DNA of 15,119 nucleotides from NCBI GenBank assembly GCA_947564305.1, contig CANOBT010000132.1:1-15119 (forward strand). Direction: 5' to 3'. Positions 6,561 to 14,704 of this stretch are shown piece by piece (position 1 is the stretch's first letter; each line of letters opens with the position of its first letter). This DNA is from an uncultured Lachnospiraceae bacterium. Its GTDB lineage: Bacteria; Bacillota_A; Clostridia; Lachnospirales; Lachnospiraceae. A program made the translations under genes and the position numbers. The notes under the pieces are model-generated. The model was not told the origin of the DNA. It made no database searches and saw nothing but the letters and a program-made list of their open reading frames with translations.

Positions 6561-6601
6561 CTGTATAAAAATAATTCCATGCATATATTATTTTTATACA
6601 G
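6561..6601 (+). promoter_or_regulatory. 15-bp inverted repeat in the secA leader
   Basis: CTGTATAAAAATAAT (6561-6575) is the exact reverse complement of ATTATTTTTATACAG (6587-6601), leaving an 11-nt loop. It starts at the predicted transcript 5' end and finishes 12 bases before the first ribosome-binding AGGAG (6614-6618). As RNA it would cap the secA message with an AU-rich hairpin, as 5' stabilisers do. As DNA it could be an operator. It is not a terminator, since no T-run follows the 3' arm. Confidence 0.75.
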
Positions 6602-6628
6602 TTTCTAATAAACAGGAGAAGGAGTTAA

Positions 6629-9208
6629 TTGCAGACTATGGGCTTGATAGAGAAAATTTTTGGTACGCACAGTGAGAACGAACTGAAGCGTATTTATCCA
6701 ATCGTAGACCGGATAGAAGCGTTGGAGCCGGAGATGCAGGCGCTCAGTGATGCGGAGCTTAGGGATAAGACCAGGGAGTTTCGGCAGCGCCTGGATGATG
6801 GTGAGACATTGGATGATATTCTGCCTGAGGCTTTTGCAGCTGTGCGGGAAGCCGCAGTCAGAAGCTTGGGAATGCGCCATTACCGGGTGCAGTTGATTGG
6901 TGGTATCATCTTGCATCAGGGACGTATATCTGAGATGAGAACCGGTGAAGGTAAGACGCTTGTGTCCACCTTGCCGGCATATCTGAATGCACTGCCCGGA
7001 AAGGGCGTCCATATTGTCACAGTCAATGACTATCTGGCGAAGCGTGATGCGGAGTGGATGGGAAAGGTACATGAATTTCTGGGGCTGACGGTCGGTGTCG
7101 TGCTGAACGGCATGGACAATGACGAGCGCCGTCAGGCATACAATTGTGACATTACTTATGTGACAAATAACGAACTCGGATTCGATTATCTGCGTGACAA
7201 TATGGTGATCTACAAAGAACAGCTTGTACAGCGCGGACTGCATTTTGCAATTATTGATGAGGTGGACTCGGTATTAATTGACGAGGCCAGAACTCCGCTG
7301 ATTATTTCAGGCCAGAGCGGGAAGTCCACAAAGCTGTATGAAGCCTGCGATATTCTGGCAAGACAGTTAGAGCGCGGGGAGGCAAGCGGCGAATTCTCCA
7401 AGATGAATGCGATTATGGGCGAAGATATCGAGGAGACCGGTGACTATATTGTCAATGAAAAAGAGAAGTCGGTCAATTTGACAGAGGATGGTGTGAAGAA
7501 GGTAGAAAAGTTCTTCCATCTCGAAAATCTGGCAGATCCGGATAACCTGGAAATCCAGCACAATATCATTCTGGCACTGCGGGCGCATAATCTGATGTTC
7601 CGGGATCAGGATTATGTGGTGACTCCGGAGGGAGAGGTTGTAATCGTAGATGAGTTTACCGGTCGTATCATGCCGGGGCGTCGGTATTCTGACGGACTTC
7701 ATCAGGCAATCGAGGCGAAAGAACATGTGAAGGTCAGGAGAGAGAGCAAGACTCTGGCGACCATTACCTTCCAGAACCTGTTTAATAAATTTGAGAAGAA
7801 AAGCGGTATGACCGGTACTGCGCTGACAGAGGAAAAGGAATTCCGGGATATTTATGGGATGGATGTCATTGAGATTCCGACCAATGTTCCGGTGCAGAGG
7901 GTCGATTTGGACGACGCGGTTTACAAGACCAAGGATGAAAAATACCGCGCAGTTGTAGAAGAAGTCAAGAGAGCACATGCCACAGGCCAGCCGGTTTTGG
8001 TAGGTACGATTACGATTGAAGTCTCCGAGCTGTTGAGCAAGATGCTGAAAAAGCAAGGCATCCAGCACAATGTCCTGAATGCAAAGTTCCACGAGATGGA
8101 GGCCGAGATCGTGGCGGATGCCGGTGTGCATGGAGCCGTGACCATTGCTACCAATATGGCCGGACGTGGTACGGATATCAAACTGGATGATGAAGCGCGT
8201 GCTGCAGGCGGATTGAAGATTATTGGTACAGAGCGCCATGAGTCCAGACGTATTGATAATCAGCTGCGGGGCCGTTCCGGACGTCAGGGTGATCCGGGAG
8301 AATCCCGTTTTTACATTTCACTGGAAGATGATTTGATGCGTCTCTTTGGCTCAGAAAAGTTGATGGGCATCTTCAACACTCTGGGAGTGGAAGACGGGGA
8401 GCAGATTGAGCATAAGATGCTTTCCGGTGCCATCGAGAAGGCACAGAAGAAGATAGAGAGCAACAACTTTGGTATCCGTAAGAATCTGTTGGAATACGAC
8501 CAGGTCATGAACGAACAGAGAGAGATCATTTACGGAGAACGCCGCCGTGTGTTAGACGGGGAGAGTATGCGTGACACCGTCTACAACATGATTACGGAAT
8601 ATGTGGAAAATACGACCGACAGGTATGTATCTCCGGAGGTGGATTCGGAGGAATGGGATATTTCCGGTATGGATGTTGCGCTTCATACGGTGATTCCACA
8701 GCTTGAACTTCCTGCTGTCAATGAAATCCGCGACATGCAGCAGAAAGAGCTGAAGCATTTATTGAAAGAAAAGGCAGTGAAAGCATACGAAGCAAAAGAA
8801 GCAGAATTCCCGGAAGCAGAACATATAAGGGAATTAGAGCGGGTTGTGCTTTTGAAGGTCATTGATGCAAGGTGGATGGACCACATTGATGATATGGACC
8901 AGCTTCGTCAGGGAATCGGCCTGCAGGCATATGGACAACGTGACCCGCTTGTAGAATATAAGATGATGGGTTATGATATGTTTGGTTCTATGACCAATGC
9001 CATTGCGGAAACTACGATTCGGACGCTGTTCCATGTCCGTGTGGAGCAGAAGGTAGAGAGGGAGCAGGTGGCTAAAGTGACAGGGACGAACAGGGACGAG
9101 AGTGCCGTTCGTGCTCCGAAGCGACGTGACACTAAAAAGGTTTATCCGAATGACCCGTGTCCGTGCGGAAGCGGCAAGAAATATAAACAATGCTGCGGAA
9201 GAAAGTAA
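6629..9208 (+). CDS. secA: Preprotein translocase ATPase SecA
   Basis: SecA drives secretory proteins through SecYEG by ATP hydrolysis at the inner face of the membrane. At 859 residues it has normal length. Seen: Walker A RTGEGKT (106-110 for GEGKT), the [15 protein letters not shown]alker B/DEAD region, the [20 protein letters not shown] segment of NBD1, [11 protein letters not shown] and [20 protein letters not shown] of NBD2, and the zinc-binding tail C844-x-C846-x8-C855-C856 that contacts SecB-like partners or ribosomes. Start choice: AGGAG at 6614-6618 and AAGGAG at 6619-6624 favour the TTG at 6629. The ATG at 6638, opening MGLIEKIFG, is the usual family start but lies 13 bases from the nearer site. 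prfB follows after 51 bases with no clear terminator between. Confidence 0.97.
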   Translation: MQTMGLIEKIFGTHSENELKRIYPIVDRIEALEPEMQALSDAELRDKTREFRQRLDDGETLDDILPEAFAAVREAAVRSLGMRHYRVQLIGGIILHQGRISEMRTGEGKTLVSTLPAYLNALPGKGVHIVTVNDYLAKRDAEWMGKVHEFLGLTVGVVLNGMDNDERRQAYNCDITYVTNNELGFDYLRDNMVIYKEQLVQRGLHFAIIDEVDSVLIDEARTPLIISGQSGKSTKLYEACDILARQLERGEASGEFSKMNAIMGEDIEETGDYIVNEKEKSVNLTEDGVKKVEKFFHLENLADPDNLEIQHNIILALRAHNLMFRDQDYVVTPEGEVVIVDEFTGRIMPGRRYSDGLHQAIEAKEHVKVRRESKTLATITFQNLFNKFEKKSGMTGTALTEEKEFRDIYGMDVIEIPTNVPVQRVDLDDAVYKTKDEKYRAVVEEVKRAHATGQPVLVGTITIEVSELLSKMLKKQGIQHNVLNAKFHEMEAEIVADAGVHGAVTIATNMAGRGTDIKLDDEARAAGGLKIIGTERHESRRIDNQLRGRSGRQGDPGESRFYISLEDDLMRLFGSEKLMGIFNTLGVEDGEQIEHKMLSGAIEKAQKKIESNNFGIRKNLLEYDQVMNEQREIIYGERRRVLDGESMRDTVYNMITEYVENTTDRYVSPEVDSEEWDISGMDVALHTVIPQLELPAVNEIRDMQQKELKHLLKEKAVKAYEAKEAEFPEAEHIRELERVVLLKVIDARWMDHIDDMDQLRQGIGLQAYGQRDPLVEYKMMGYDMFGSMTNAIAETTIRTLFHVRVEQKVEREQVAKVTGTNRDESAVRAPKRRDTKKVYPNDPCPCGSGKKYKQCCGRK

Positions 9209-9259
9209 GGGGACAGATTATTTCTGTCTGACAAATAAAAAATGAAAGAGGTGATTAAG

Positions 9260-10385
9260 GTGGTTTTATTAGATGAATTAAAAGCAAGCTTGCTTGCCTA
9301 TGAAGAACCGCTGAAAGATTTGAGGGATTCACTTTGACTTAGCGTCAAAGAAGGAAAGAATCGAGGAATTAGAAAGAAGAATTGAGGAACCAGGGTTCTG
9401 GGACCAGCCGGAACAATCCCAACAGACTATGAAACTGCTGAAGGGCCTGCAGGATTCCGTGAAGCAGATTGAAAGGCTGTTCACAGATCATGAGGATCTG
9501 GGGCTTTTGATTGAGATGAGCGAGGAAGAACCGGAGGAGGAAACCATTGCTGAAATTCAGGAAGACCTGGAGCGATTCAAGGCGGAATTTGAGGAACTTC
9601 GGATTCAGACGCTTCTGACAGGAGAGTATGACAAAAGCAATGCCATTGTAACGCTCCATGCAGGGGCGGGCGGAACGGAATCTTGTGACTGGACCGGGAT
9701 GCTCTACAGAATGTATAGCCGATGGGCGGAGAAGAAAGGCTTTTCTCTGGAGGTTTTAGACTATCTGGAAGGAGATGTGGCAGGTATCAAAGGGGTGACC
9801 TTTGAAGTGTCAGGTGAAAATGCCTATGGATTCTTACGTTCCGAAAAAGGAGTCCACAGGCTGGTGCGTATTTCTCCGTTTAACGCGGCTGGAAAGCGTC
9901 AGACTTCATTTTCTTCCTGTGATGTGATTCCGGACATTGAAGATGATATTGAGGTTGAGATTAATGATGATGACCTGCGAATTGATACCTACCGCTCCAG
10001 TGGCGCAGGCGGGCAGCATATCAACAAAACCTCGTCGGCAATCCGAATTACGCATTTGCCTACCGGAATTGTGGTACAGTGTCAGAATGAGCGTTCTCAG
10101 CACATGAACAAAGATAAGGCGATGCAGATGCTGAAATCCAAGCTGTATGTGCTCAAGCAGCAGGAGCAGGCGGATAAAATGTCTGATATCCGCGGTGACG
10201 TAAAGGAGATTGGATTTGGAAATCAGATTCGTTCCTATGTCATGCAGCCCTATACGATGGTCAAGGATCATCGGACAAATGCGGAAATCAGCAACGTGAA
10301 CAGTGTGATGGACGGTAATATTGACCCGTTTATTAATGCATATCTAAGTGCAGGGCCGGGAGATAAATCAGGAGAAATGGTGTAA
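9260..10385 (+). CDS. prfB: Peptide chain release factor 2 (programmed +1 frameshift)
   Basis: RF2 releases finished proteins at UGA and UAA codons. The gene is in two frames: codons 1-25 (GTG 9260 to CTT 9332-9334) end at an in-frame TGA (9335-9337), and the rest is read in the +1 frame from GAC 9336 to the stop at 10383-10385, giving 374 residues. Seen: coiled N-domain with DLASKKERIEELERRIEEPG, codon-recognition tripeptide SPF (205-207), and catalytic GGQ (250-252) within SSGAGGQHINKTSSA. Numbering matches E. coli RF2. GTG 9260 is preferred because GAGGTGAT stands 5 bases before it and MVLLDEL fits the family; in-frame ATG 9242 and GTG 9251 are alternatives. hom begins 26 bases downstream. 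Confidence 0.96.
9323..9338 (+). promoter_or_regulatory. prfB recoding site (autoregulatory frameshift)
   Basis: AGGGATTCA CTT TGA C aligns codon for codon with the classical AGG GGG TAT CTT TGA C. The slippery CTT (9332-9334) lets the tRNA slip onto TTT/GAC when UGA is decoded slowly, so scarce RF2 raises its own synthesis. The internal Shine-Dalgarno-like part is AGGGA rather than AGGGGG, which may weaken stimulation. Confidence 0.92.
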
Positions 10386-10411
10386 AGCACCGTAAAGGAG
10401 AGGGAAGAAAG

Positions 10412-11629
10412 ATGGTAAATATAGCAGTAATGGGATACGGCACGGTTGGTTCAGGCGTGGTAGAGGTCATCAATACTAATGGCGCGCGCATTAACCAGAG
10501 GATTGGTGATGAGCTCAATATCAAATATGTGTTGGACCTGCGGGATTTCCCGGGAGACCCGGTGCAGGAAAAGATTGTCCATGATTTTGATGTCATTGTG
10601 AATGACCCTGATGTGCAGATTGTGGTTGAGGTGATGGGCGGCATTGAGCCGGCATATACATTTGTCAAAAGGTGTCTCTTAGCAGGAAAGAGCGTGGCAA
10701 CGTCAAATAAGGCATTGGTGGCGAAATATGGTGCTGAGCTTTTGTCCATTGCACGGGAACAGAATATTAATTTTTTGTTTGAGGCAAGCGTGGGCGGCGG
10801 CATTCCGATTATCCGTCCGTTAAATTCCTCTATGACAGCAGATGAGATTGAGGAAATTACAGGAATCTTGAACGGTACGACCAACTACATGATGACCAAG
10901 ATGTTCTATGAGGGCTCTGATTATGATGTCGTGCTCAAAGAAGCTCAGGAGAAGGGATACGCGGAACGCAATCCGGAGGCAGACGTGGAAGGTCATGATG
11001 CCTGCCGTAAGATTGCAATTCTGTCTTCACTGATTTCCGGGCAGCAGGTGGACTTTGAAGATATTTATACGGAAGGTATTACAAAGATTACAAAGGAAGA
11101 TATGATGTATGCCAAAGCTATGGGGATGACAATAAAATTACTGGCGTCCAGTAAACGTCAGGGAGATCATCTGCAGGCTATGGTGGCACCATATTTGCTG
11201 AAGCAGGAGCATCCGCTTTACAGTGTCAATGATGTATTTAATGCAATTTTTGTTCATGGAAATGTGTTGGGTGATGCAATGTTCTATGGCAGCGGCGCGG
11301 GCAAGCTTCCAACAGCAAGTGCGGTCGTTGCAGATGTTGTGGATGAGGCAAAGCATCTCCATAGAAATATTATGACCATGTGGAAGAGCGATAAATTAGA
11401 ACTGCTTCCATTTGAAGATACAAGCAAGCGCTTTTTCGTTCGGATTTCAGGAGAGCCAGAGGCTTTAAAAGCACATCTGGAAAGTAAGTTCGGTCCAATA
11501 GAGATTGTCAGGGCCCAAGGCCTGGAAGGGGAATTCGGATTCTTAACTGAGGTACTTACTGAGCGGGCATATGAGGAAAATGCAAAGGAATTTCCAGGTA
11601 TTCTTCATAGAATCCGTATAGAAGGGTAG
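10412..11629 (+). CDS. hom: Homoserine dehydrogenase
   Basis: Reduces aspartate semialdehyde to homoserine with NAD(P)H, the branch point to threonine and methionine. The 405 residues begin with a Rossmann fold, NIAVMGYGTVGSGVV (GxGxxG at 8-13). The catalytic domain has TSNKALVAKYG, GILNGTTNYMM and EADVEGHDACRKIAIL with the family's acid and lysine residues. A C-terminal ACT-like module (about 345-405, FFVRISGEPEALKAHL) suggests feedback control by threonine, as in Bacillus. Length is near the monofunctional family norm (about 400-430). ATG 10412 follows AAGGAGAGGGAAG. The next gene, 23 bases on, may supply the following pathway step. Confidence 0.95.
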   Translation: MVNIAVMGYGTVGSGVVEVINTNGARINQRIGDELNIKYVLDLRDFPGDPVQEKIVHDFDVIVNDPDVQIVVEVMGGIEPAYTFVKRCLLAGKSVATSNKALVAKYGAELLSIAREQNINFLFEASVGGGIPIIRPLNSSMTADEIEEITGILNGTTNYMMTKMFYEGSDYDVVLKEAQEKGYAERNPEADVEGHDACRKIAILSSLISGQQVDFEDIYTEGITKITKEDMMYAKAMGMTIKLLASSKRQGDHLQAMVAPYLLKQEHPLYSVNDVFNAIFVHGNVLGDAMFYGSGAGKLPTASAVVADVVDEAKHLHRNIMTMWKSDKLELLPFEDTSKRFFVRISGEPEALKAHLESKFGPIEIVRAQGLEGEFGFLTEVLTERAYEENAKEFPGILHRIRIEG

Positions 11630-11652
11630 AACAGTAAAGGACATGATAAAAG

Positions 11653-12861
11653 ATGAAAAAATATTTGATTGTATTGTGTGACGGGATGGCGGATGAACCG
11701 CTTAACGAACTGGATGGGAAGACGCCCTTAGAGGCGGCAAAGACGCCGAATATGGACACTCTGGCATCGAAGTCTGAGATTGGCATGGTACGGACGGTAC
11801 CGGAAGGGATGGCTCCGGGCAGCGACACGGCAAACCTGTCAGTGATTGGATATGACCCTCAAAAATATTATACAGGACGTTCACCTTTGGAAGCTCTGAG
11901 TATCGGAGTAGATATGGCGGGTGATGATGTGTCTTTTCGATGCAACATTGTGACCTTGTCAGAGGAAGAAGTATGTTATGAAGACCGAAAGATTATAGAT
12001 CACAGTTCCGGGGAAATCAGCACAGAGGATGCAGCGATATTGATTCAGGCATTAAAGGAAGGTCTGAAACAGGAGGGGTATGAATTTTACACAGGAACCA
12101 GTTACCGTCATCTGCTTATCTGGAAGCATGGACAGGTGGTGGAATTGACAGCGCCCCATGATATTCTGACACACCGTATCGGAGAGTATTTGCCAAAGGA
12201 TGAAGTGCTCCGGGAAATGATGGTAAAGAGTTATGATATTTTGTCTGAGCATCCGATTAACAAAAGGCGAAAAGAACAGGGGCTTAATCCTGCCAATTCG
12301 GCATGGTTTTGGGGAGCCGGCACAAGACCGGCATTGTCCTCTTTTGAGGAGAAGTATCATCTGAAGGGGGCTATGATTTCTGCCGTGGATCTTTTGAAAG
12401 GAATCGCAGCAGGAGCCGGTATGCGCAACATTATTGTGGAAGGCGCGAATGGCGGGCTGGATACTAACTATGCGGGAAAAGGAAATGCGGCAGTGGAGGC
12501 CCTCTGCGGGGAAGATGATTTTGTCTATATCCATATTGAGGCTCCGGATGAGATGGGGCATCAAGGCAGCATCAAGAACAAAATCACTGCCATCGAGCGG
12601 ATAGACGAGCAGATTATCGGGCCGATTGTGGAGAAGATGCATGACAAAAATATAGATTTCCGTATGCTGGTGCTTCCGGACCATCCGACTCCAATCAGGG
12701 TACGCACTCATGTGTCAGATCCGGTTCCCTATCTTCTGTATGACAGTGCGAATGAACTAGACAGCCGCTTTTCTTGCTATAATGAAACGACGGGACAAGA
12801 GAGTGGGATTCTGGTAGAAAAAGGCCATACATTGATAAAACATTTGTTTGAGCAGGAATAA
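11653..12861 (+). CDS. ApgM-type phosphoglycerate mutase homologue, candidate homoserine kinase
   Basis: This 402-residue protein belongs to the alkaline-phosphatase superfamily, ApgM branch. Seen: the metal-binding start LIVLCDGMADEPL (D10), nucleophile loop APGSDTANLSVIGYDP (S57, D58), SAVDLLKGIAAGAGM, metal ligands in EAPDEMGHQGS and LPDHPTPIRVRTH. The family includes cofactor-independent phosphoglycerate mutase and a subgroup (TIGR02535) proposed as homoserine kinase because it sits beside threonine genes. Here it lies 23 bases after hom, and no thrB is in view, so homoserine phosphorylation is the better guess, by inference. AAAGGA at 11636-11641 stands 11 bases from the ATG. A bidirectional terminator follows 13 bases after the stop codon. 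Confidence 0.88.
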   Translation: MKKYLIVLCDGMADEPLNELDGKTPLEAAKTPNMDTLASKSEIGMVRTVPEGMAPGSDTANLSVIGYDPQKYYTGRSPLEALSIGVDMAGDDVSFRCNIVTLSEEEVCYEDRKIIDHSSGEISTEDAAILIQALKEGLKQEGYEFYTGTSYRHLLIWKHGQVVELTAPHDILTHRIGEYLPKDEVLREMMVKSYDILSEHPINKRRKEQGLNPANSAWFWGAGTRPALSSFEEKYHLKGAMISAVDLLKGIAAGAGMRNIIVEGANGGLDTNYAGKGNAAVEALCGEDDFVYIHIEAPDEMGHQGSIKNKITAIERIDEQIIGPIVEKMHDKNIDFRMLVLPDHPTPIRVRTHVSDPVPYLLYDSANELDSRFSCYNETTGQESGILVEKGHTLIKHLFEQE

Positions 12862-12874
12862 AATAGGCATAAGA

Positions 12875-12904
12875 AAAACAGTCCGATTTTCGGGCTGTTT
12901 TTTT
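12875..12904. terminator. Bidirectional terminator between convergent genes
   Basis: AAAACAGTCCG (12875-12885) pairs with CGGGCTGTTTT (12891-12901) with one G-T pair and a 5-nt loop. T-runs follow on both strands (TTTTTTT plus, TGTTTTTCTTA minus). It separates the secA-to-ApgM operon from the convergent XRE gene whose stop is at 12911. Confidence 0.88.
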
Positions 12905-12910
12905 AAAATA

Positions 12911-13336
12911 TCATTTTTTATCTGATTCGGGTGGCGTTGGAGCAGACATCTGACCGTGCGTATTGCTTGTATGCCGAAGGACATAGGCGATCAGATGTTT
13001 TCTTTCCCATTCTGCGCCTCGGTATTCCAAGACAAAACGAATCTCTTCATCGGTAAGATAGAGGGTGTCTTCAGAGTCCTGTCTGTAGCAGACGCGATAG
13101 GGAGCTGCAGATTCTTTGAGTTCATAGGAAAAAGGCTGCCGCACCAACTGATCCAGGGAAATAGAATAGATGTCGCACAATCTGGTTAGTAAGCCCATAT
13201 CCGGCGCTCTTTTTCCTGTTTCATAATTAGAGTATGCCTGACGGGAGATATTGATTTTTTTAGATAAAGTCTTTTGAGTAAAACCATGATATTCCCGATA
13301 TCTTTTTAAATTATCCGCAAGCTGTATATTTGCCAT
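12911..13336 (-). CDS. XRE-family transcriptional regulator
   Basis: A 141-residue DNA-binding protein. The helix-turn-helix spans about residues 8-64 (LADNLKRYREYHGFTQKTLS, then INISRQAYSNYETGKRAPD), followed by LCDIYSISLDQLVRQPF, a standard SinR/Cro-like domain end. The remaining 70 residues (LTDEEIRFVLEYRGAEWERK) are an acidic helical tail with no known motif. ATG 13336 is chosen because GGAGG is 6 bases upstream; longer frames to 13435 add a basic, non-conserved stretch. It is transcribed alone, convergent with the ApgM-like gene. A palindrome over its own promoter suggests autorepression. Targets are unknown. Confidence 0.88.
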   Translation of the reverse strand: MANIQLADNLKRYREYHGFTQKTLSKKINISRQAYSNYETGKRAPDMGLLTRLCDIYSISLDQLVRQPFSYELKESAAPYRVCYRQDSEDTLYLTDEEIRFVLEYRGAEWERKHLIAYVLRHTSNTHGQMSAPTPPESDKK

Positions 13337-13434
13337 CGCGCACCTCCGATGAAAAGAGAGTACTCTGAGAGAACTTCTGGAAATTTTGGTGTAATGCTGA
13401 AAATATTTGTTGCAATTATTGCGTGATGCTAACA

Positions 13435-13455
13435 AATGTTTTCAACATTATAACA
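13435..13455 (-). promoter_or_regulatory. Promoter and likely operator of the XRE gene
   Basis: On the minus strand TGTTATAAT (13455-13447) is an extended -10 element, with no good -35. A perfect inverted repeat, AATGTT (13435-13440), TTC, AACATT (13444-13449), overlaps the -10 and the expected start, where a bound repressor would block polymerase. The leader to the ATG is about 100 nt. A smaller repeat, GCAAT-T-ATTGC, lies at 13412-13422. Confidence 0.6.
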
Positions 13456-13584
13456 AGTTTTCCATTAAACAGGCGTTTATACAACGAAAGGAAGAATAAA
13501 TTCAAAATGTAAACATATGACGACACGATGCGCTAGATTATTCAAAAGAGGCAGTGAGTCAAACAGTGCTGCATGTATATTTGG

Positions 13585-14034
13585 TTATTGCCGGCTCAGT
13601 GTGCTGTTATGATATTGGGAGGAATAAGTTACGTCTTCTCCAAACCAGTCCGGAGGCAAAAATGCATTTGCCGTTTCTTCATCCGGAAATTCCACTTCTG
13701 CCAGTATCAGCCCTGCCAGATAACCGGAGAAAAAGTCCAGTTCAATATACAGGTCATTTTCCAGAGGAATCACATAGCGGTCTTTTGTAATCAGATGGCC
13801 GTCTATTTTTTCTTTAAGATGTGTATAAGCCTCCGGGGTTAACGGAAGGTTATATTCTTCGCGGGCAAGAAACCCCTTTGACTTATAGGTTAGAAAATAA
13901 TCGTCATTGTCGCGGCGGACTCTGACGACAGGGTGTGTGCAGAGATAACCCTGCTCAATGTGCCGGCAGGGATATTGTACAGGGTCAAAAGGAATACTAG
14001 ATTGTTTGATTAAATATTTGCGTTCAATTTCCAT
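13585..14034 (-). CDS. CYTH-domain triphosphate tunnel metalloenzyme
   Basis: A 149-residue single-domain CYTH protein. It opens MEIERKYLI, the ExExK signature (E2, E4, K6) that binds metal and phosphates. Further tunnel residues are visible: RVRR, FLTYKSKG, YIELDFFSG and LAEVEFPDEE, alternating charges on beta strands. Bacterial relatives of this length hydrolyse tripolyphosphate or other triphosphates; adenylate cyclase (CyaB) activity is less likely but not excluded. Start 14034 is set by AGGAGG (14041-14046, minus strand) 6 bases upstream and the conserved EIERK. It appears monocistronic, lying upstream of the XRE gene with a 248-base gap, and divergent from the small membrane protein at 14245. 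Confidence 0.92.
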   Translation of the reverse strand: MEIERKYLIKQSSIPFDPVQYPCRHIEQGYLCTHPVVRVRRDNDDYFLTYKSKGFLAREEYNLPLTPEAYTHLKEKIDGHLITKDRYVIPLENDLYIELDFFSGYLAGLILAEVEFPDEETANAFLPPDWFGEDVTYSSQYHNSTLSRQ

Positions 14035-14052
14035 ATAGCTCCTCCTCACAGC

Positions 14053-14064
14053 GGGGATATCCCC
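14053..14064 (-). promoter_or_regulatory. 12-bp palindrome in the CYTH gene leader
   Basis: GGGGATATCCCC is perfectly self-complementary and ends 6 bases before the AGGAGG site of the CYTH gene. As RNA it gives a four-pair GC stem with an AUAU loop that could modulate ribosome access. Function is unproven. Confidence 0.4.
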
Positions 14065-14160
14065 ATGAATTAATTGGATAGTCGTACTGCTATTTAGCTC
14101 TATCTATGTCTTGTATGGTAACACAATCATACTTCATTCCGGAAAAAAAGTAAACGCAGA

Positions 14161-14189
14161 TTGCAATTTTTCAAGGTATCTGATACACT
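14161..14189 (+). promoter_or_regulatory. Candidate promoter of the small membrane protein gene
   Basis: TTGCAA (14161-14166) and TACACT (14184-14189) are 17 bases apart, each 4/6 to consensus, with an expected start near 14196, about 50 bases before the ATG. It is the best plus-strand candidate in this gap but is weak. Confidence 0.4.
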
Positions 14190-14244
14190 ACGATATAGAG
14201 TAAGTAGTTTTTAGTGTGTTGCAGGCAGGAAGGAAAAAGAGATA

Positions 14245-14592
14245 ATGGATGATAATGTATTTGGCTTTGTGAGTGTATTGGTTTTTGGGTGTGGGATTTA
14301 TGGGCTGTATGCTTATATAAAGATGAAGAAAGACGGACATATCAACGAAACTTTGCTTCTCGGAAAGAACTATATGGAGTATATGTGTAAAGATAAAGAA
14401 GCATTTATAAATAAGGCGTTGCCGGCGGTGTTGGTTTTTGGAATTTCGGCTACAGTGTATGGAATTATTGATATTATTCACTGGTTTGTGACACCGATTC
14501 CAGTCTTCGATTATATTGGATTGGCGGCATTTCTGGTTGTGTTGGTTTGGTACATGGCGTATACTTCAAAATTGAAAAAGCAGTATTTTTAA
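14245..14592 (+). CDS. Small membrane protein of unknown function
   Basis: A 115-residue protein that I cannot assign to a named family, although it resembles hypothetical proteins of other Lachnospiraceae as far as I recall. It has three hydrophobic segments: about residues 5-25 (VFGFVSVLVFGCGIYGLYAY), 59-82 (ALPAVLVFGISATVYGIIDI) and 90-108 (IGLAAFLVVLVWYMAYT). Between the first two lies a charged stretch with INETLLLGKNYMEYMCKDKE, and it ends in a basic tail KLKKQYF. The basic residues after the first span suggest that loop is cytoplasmic. AGGAAGGA lies about 10 bases before the ATG. It is flanked by minus-strand genes and so is likely transcribed alone. Confidence 0.8.
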   Translation: MDDNVFGFVSVLVFGCGIYGLYAYIKMKKDGHINETLLLGKNYMEYMCKDKEAFINKALPAVLVFGISATVYGIIDIIHWFVTPIPVFDYIGLAAFLVVLVWYMAYTSKLKKQYF

Positions 14593-14651
14593 TCGCAAAG
14601 AGCTCGCTCTACGATGGATAACATTGTTCAAAAATAGTAGGCAAGTCAGAG

Positions 14652-14680
14652 CAGGCCGGGAGGAAAAACTTCCCGGCCTG
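14652..14680. other. GC-rich stem-loop between convergent genes
   Basis: CAGGCCGGGA (14652-14661) pairs perfectly with TCCCGGCCTG (14671-14680), with one wobble and one GC pair further inside. No T-run follows on either strand, so it is not a textbook intrinsic terminator. Its place between two gene 3' ends suggests an end-protecting or Rho-independent-like barrier. Confidence 0.55.
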
Positions 14681-14704
14681 ATTGAATGTCATAGAGAAAA
14701 AGTC

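Noticed and set aside
6605..7243. Minus-strand frame of 212 codons opposite the secA start
   Set aside because: Shadow of secA; it would also run through the secA ribosome site.
7367..8239. Long minus-strand open frame (290 codons) opposite secA
   Set aside because: It mirrors the codon structure of secA, has no recognisable motif and no ribosome site; secA on the plus strand explains the region fully.
9212..9228. GACAGA/TCTGTC hairpin after secA as a terminator
   Set aside because: Only 6 bp and no T-run; secA and prfB are more likely co-transcribed.
12052..12711. Minus-strand frame of 219 codons opposite the ApgM-like gene
   Set aside because: Low-complexity His/Arg-rich translation typical of an antisense shadow, no start signal.
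13554..13842. Plus-strand frames of 78 and 89 codons
   Set aside because: They lie opposite the well-supported CYTH gene and show no family features.
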